Shown here in pieces: positions 61,412 to 64,000 of a stretch of DNA of 64,000 nt (positions are counted from its first letter, which is position 1; each line of letters opens with the position of its first letter). The notes below the pieces were generated by a model. That model was not told where the DNA came from. It ran no database searches and saw only the letters and a list, made by a program, of their open reading frames with translations. The position numbers and the translations under genes are program-made. Source of the stretch: an uncultured Pseudomonadota bacterium (lineage in GTDB: Bacteria; Myxococcota_A; UBA796; GCA-2862545); the NCBI GenBank assembly GCA_913061235.1, contig CAJXTB010000017.1, forward strand, positions 1-64,000. The letters are read 5' to 3'.

Positions 61412-62653
61412 CTGCGTGCGATTGTCCTGGTTGTGTTGACTGCTGGCTGTTCGGGCAGAACCGAGAGCGTACCGGCGCCCGAGGCGGACTCTGAAGTCTC
61501 CACTGAGGGTCTAGGAGCGGTGCGTGTGGAGAGCCAAGGTGCTGCGGCCGACCTGCAGCGCGCCCAAGCGTTCTTTGACTCACGGCCGCTGTACGAACGG
61601 CCCCTGGGTGTGGGCCATACTGTGCCTGTTGGATTGGGCTCGATGAGTGCTGCGAGCTGCGGAGCCTGTCACACTGAGATCTACGAAGAATGGAAGGTCA
61701 GCACCCACGCGTTGGCATGGGAAGACCGCCAGTATCAGGTGGAAATTGCCAAGTCGGACAACCGGTGGCTGTGCCTGAACTGCCATACGCCGTTGCTCGC
61801 GCAGCAGGATGTGTGGCCGGTCGGACTGATAGACGACGACGTTGAGCGGCCGCAGCTCGTCGACAACTCGTCGTTTGACGCAGACCTTCGCGGCGAGGGC
61901 ATCACCTGTGCATCTTGCCATGTGCGCGAGGGCGTCATTCACGGCCCCGGACTCGGCGGCGAGCCACCACATCCGGTCCAGGTAGACACCGATTTTCAGT
62001 CCGAAGCGCTGTGTCTTCGCTGTCATCAGGCCACCGCGACCTACCCCGGAAAGACCTTCACCTGCGTGTTCAACACGGGTCAGGAGTGGGCGAATGGGCC
62101 CTATCCAGCGGAGGGAAAGAACTGTGTGAGCTGTCACATGCCGGAGGCTCAGCGCCCGGCGGCGATTGGTGGACCGGTTCGTACTGTCCGTCAGCACTGG
62201 TGGCGTGGCGCGGGCATTCCTAAGGTCGCAGGTGTTCATCCACCTCCCCAAGCCAATCCGCCAGGCCTAGGTCTTACCGCTGCGTGGCAAGCCGATGGCG
62301 TGCACATTGACGCGGTCAACGCGAACGCCGGTCACTACTTGCCGTCTGGAGACCCGGAGCGCTGGGTACAGGTGGTGGTGACCTTCCACAACGGTGCTGG
62401 GCAGGCTGTAGGCGAGCCGTGGATGCAGCGCTATGGCCAGGAGTGGACGTGGTGGCCGGAGCCCGAGAAGCACGGCGATACGCGATTAGCGCCGCGTGAA
62501 TCCCGGTCGTATGTGGTGCCGCTACCCAGTGGTGCGTCGACTGCGACTGTTGTTGCGTCGTCGCACAGGATGTCTGAAGAGACGGCCGGCTACCACGAGC
62601 TGGAAGGGTACCCACTGTCTGTGGAGACCCACCGGCTGACCGTTCGACCCTAG
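61412..62653 (+). CDS. Pentaheme cytochrome c lipoprotein with probable CTG start
   Basis: 413 aa. Reading from CTG 61412 (GGAGG 61401-61405, 6-nt spacing) gives the lipoprotein signal MRAIVLVVLTAGC. The first standard start, GTG 61433, would leave only six residues before the lipid Cys, too few. Five CxxCH heme motifs are present (CGACH, CLNCH, CASCH, CLRCH, CVSCH), the last three in the ~180-260 range, followed by a beta-rich domain (VHIDAVNANAGHYLPSGDPERWVQVVVTF). It is an outer-membrane or periplasmic electron carrier, similar to cytochrome c554-type proteins. Its stop overlaps the next gene's stop in CTAG. Confidence 0.86.
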   Translation: MRAIVLVVLTAGCSGRTESVPAPEADSEVSTEGLGAVRVESQGAAADLQRAQAFFDSRPLYERPLGVGHTVPVGLGSMSAASCGACHTEIYEEWKVSTHALAWEDRQYQVEIAKSDNRWLCLNCHTPLLAQQDVWPVGLIDDDVERPQLVDNSSFDADLRGEGITCASCHVREGVIHGPGLGGEPPHPVQVDTDFQSEALCLRCHQATATYPGKTFTCVFNTGQEWANGPYPAEGKNCVSCHMPEAQRPAAIGGPVRTVRQHWWRGAGIPKVAGVHPPPQANPPGLGLTAAWQADGVHIDAVNANAGHYLPSGDPERWVQVVVTFHNGAGQAVGEPWMQRYGQEWTWWPEPEKHGDTRLAPRESRSYVVPLPSGASTATVVASSHRMSEETAGYHELEGYPLSVETHRLTVRP

Positions 62654-63990
62654 TTGTACACGGCGATTGTGTAGCCAAGGTAGCCGGACCCAGAGCAGTT
62701 GCGACCGAGCTCTTTCGTGTGGTCGCTGTGACCCGGAGCGATTCCAGCCACGTTGCCGTTGCCAGTAGAGATGTGGACTGGTGAGCCGCCTACAGCCTGT
62801 CCGCAAGCATCAGCGTTGTTCGTCGAAATGTAGAACGAGGCGGTGGACCAGAGCGTTGTGATGAGGTTGGTGCGGCCGACATTTCCTCCGCCTAGGTACG
62901 CTCGTCCTGGCCACGAGGTGATGTTTCCGAGGTTGGCCATGTAGCTGTCGTCGATGAGCGTCCCACTTGCGTTCCACATGCGGACGCGAAACTGGCTCAT
63001 GGGCAGGCACCCGTCAATCACGTCGCCGGCCACGTCATTTCCGCTGGTATTTGTGAAGCCCATGCACTGCGTCCAGCCTGCCGGTGGGCTGGGGTCGATG
63101 AAGGCAGATGACGCTATCAAGGTGCTTCCAGGTGGATTGATGTCAGCGGGTGCGATGACTTCGCCTGCACCGATCCATGTACCGTCTGCGACGGTAACGC
63201 CGCCAGCTATCTCGGCTCCAACGCCGATTGTGACGTCTTGTCCGATGACAGCGCCGGCTCGGATGATGGCGCCGGCCGCGATTCGGGTGTTCAGGCCGAT
63301 GGTCACGTTGGCCTCAATGGTCACGTCGCGTGCGATTCTGACGTTCTGGCCCAGGTCTACGTTGTTGCCGATGGTCGAGCGCTTGCGGATGCGCGTGTTC
63401 GTCGCAACGGTCACATTGCTGCCAAGCGACACTGAGGGGCCAACGATTCCCGCGATAGTGGTGCTGTCGCCGCTGCTGGCGGCGTCGGCGATCTGTACGC
63501 CTCGGGCTAGGACTGCGCCGGTCAGTAGGTCGGTGTGGTCACCGATCTGGGCCAGCGCTCCAACAACAACGTTGTTCGCGATGGTGACGTCGTCACCAAT
63601 ATCGGCGGCATAGCCAACACCGACGTTGTTGCCGGTCTGAACTCGCGTACCGGTCTGAGAGGCGCGACCGAAGCTGGTGTCATCTCCGATCTGATTGTCT
63701 GTGCCAATGGTGGCGGCGCGGCCAATGACGCTGTTCACACCAATCTGAAAAGGACCGACTGCTGAATCCAAGCCGCCAATCGAGGCCCGGTCTGCAATGG
63801 TCACGCCGGAGCCAACCGAGACCTCGGGGCCGATGTTGACGAGTCTGCCAATTTCAGCTCCCGCACCCACCGTTGCGGTGGCTGAGACGCAGGCGGCGTT
63901 TGCGTCGAAGTAGCTGTCTTCGCAGCCGTCCGAGTTGAGGTCCGCGGCGAAAGCGGTGGTCGATAGCAGCGCAAGTACGGTCGTAAGCAT
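62650..63990 (-). CDS. Left-handed beta-helix surface protein with distinct C-terminal tip
   Basis: 446 aa; GGGAGA lies 4 nt before ATG 63990. Signal MLTTVLALLSTTAFAAD is followed by a short Cys-bearing region (NSDGCEDSYFDANAACV) and ~280 residues of hexapeptide repeats (AEIGRLVNIGPEVSVGSGVTIADRASIGG). This part aligns with the gene at 50388. The C-terminal ~160 residues differ (WTQCMGFTNTSGNDVAGDVIDGC, ASFYISTNNADACGQAVGGS), resembling a fungal-type or phage-tip lectin domain in length but unassigned. Same stem, different tip. Confidence 0.85.
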   Translation of the reverse strand: MLTTVLALLSTTAFAADLNSDGCEDSYFDANAACVSATATVGAGAEIGRLVNIGPEVSVGSGVTIADRASIGGLDSAVGPFQIGVNSVIGRAATIGTDNQIGDDTSFGRASQTGTRVQTGNNVGVGYAADIGDDVTIANNVVVGALAQIGDHTDLLTGAVLARGVQIADAASSGDSTTIAGIVGPSVSLGSNVTVATNTRIRKRSTIGNNVDLGQNVRIARDVTIEANVTIGLNTRIAAGAIIRAGAVIGQDVTIGVGAEIAGGVTVADGTWIGAGEVIAPADINPPGSTLIASSAFIDPSPPAGWTQCMGFTNTSGNDVAGDVIDGCLPMSQFRVRMWNASGTLIDDSYMANLGNITSWPGRAYLGGGNVGRTNLITTLWSTASFYISTNNADACGQAVGGSPVHISTGNGNVAGIAPGHSDHTKELGRNCSGSGYLGYTIAVYN

Positions 63991-64000
63991 TGTGTCTCCC

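Overview
The window looks like a chromosomal segment of a Myxococcota-type (former Deltaproteobacteria) bacterium. The evidence is high GC, very many short lipoproteins with Asp/Thr-rich linkers after the lipobox, calcium-binding thrombospondin-3/MopE-like repeats, one protein with a MYXO-CTERM-like tail, and an expanded family of Hanks-type Ser/Thr kinases. No rRNA, tRNA, CRISPR array or intact insertion sequence was recognised.

Layout. 0-10 kb: a truncated lipoprotein at the left edge, then a minus-strand lipid cluster (CTP-type lipid-alcohol kinase, an ACP + fatty-acyl-AMP ligase + alpha-oxoamine synthase fusion, a lipoprotein and a YghO-like N-acyltransferase). Together these resemble bacterial sphingolipid/ceramide synthesis. 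10-22 kb: mostly housekeeping and envelope genes, including SirB1-like and META proteins, a UdgX + radical-SAM DNA repair pair, SRPBCC, AdoMet decarboxylase, a cytochrome/sugar-dehydrogenase lipoprotein, a Baeyer-Villiger-type monooxygenase, HflX, and a KtrB-KtrA-sensor potassium operon. 22-36 kb: seven paralogous membrane Ser/Thr kinases, six of them in one tight operon with 4-nt overlaps or 3-nt gaps. Two of the six share a 500-bp identical tract. 36-40 kb: a Lys-rich protein with a colicin-like hydrophobic hairpin, and an unusual duplicated HTH regulator.

40-49 kb: envelope lipoproteins, a divergent LysR/flavin-oxidase pair with a palindrome between them, a beta-helix lipoprotein, an AlkD-like repair protein and the MYXO-CTERM protein. 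49-55 kb: an accessory, decaying zone with a left-handed beta-helix surface protein, a decayed beta-helix copy, dispersed repeats, and two fragments that look like one IS91-type transposase split by an SDR gene and a membrane gene. 55-64 kb: a DUF3516-type Ski2-like helicase, lipoproteins, a BON-MscS channel, a pentaheme cytochrome lipoprotein that probably starts at CTG, and a second beta-helix protein with a different C-terminal tip.

The most interesting candidates are the kinase array (shared zinc ribbon and C-terminal LPRE-type tail, divergent sensor segments, gene conversion) and the fused ceramide-type lipid synthase with its YghO-like partner.
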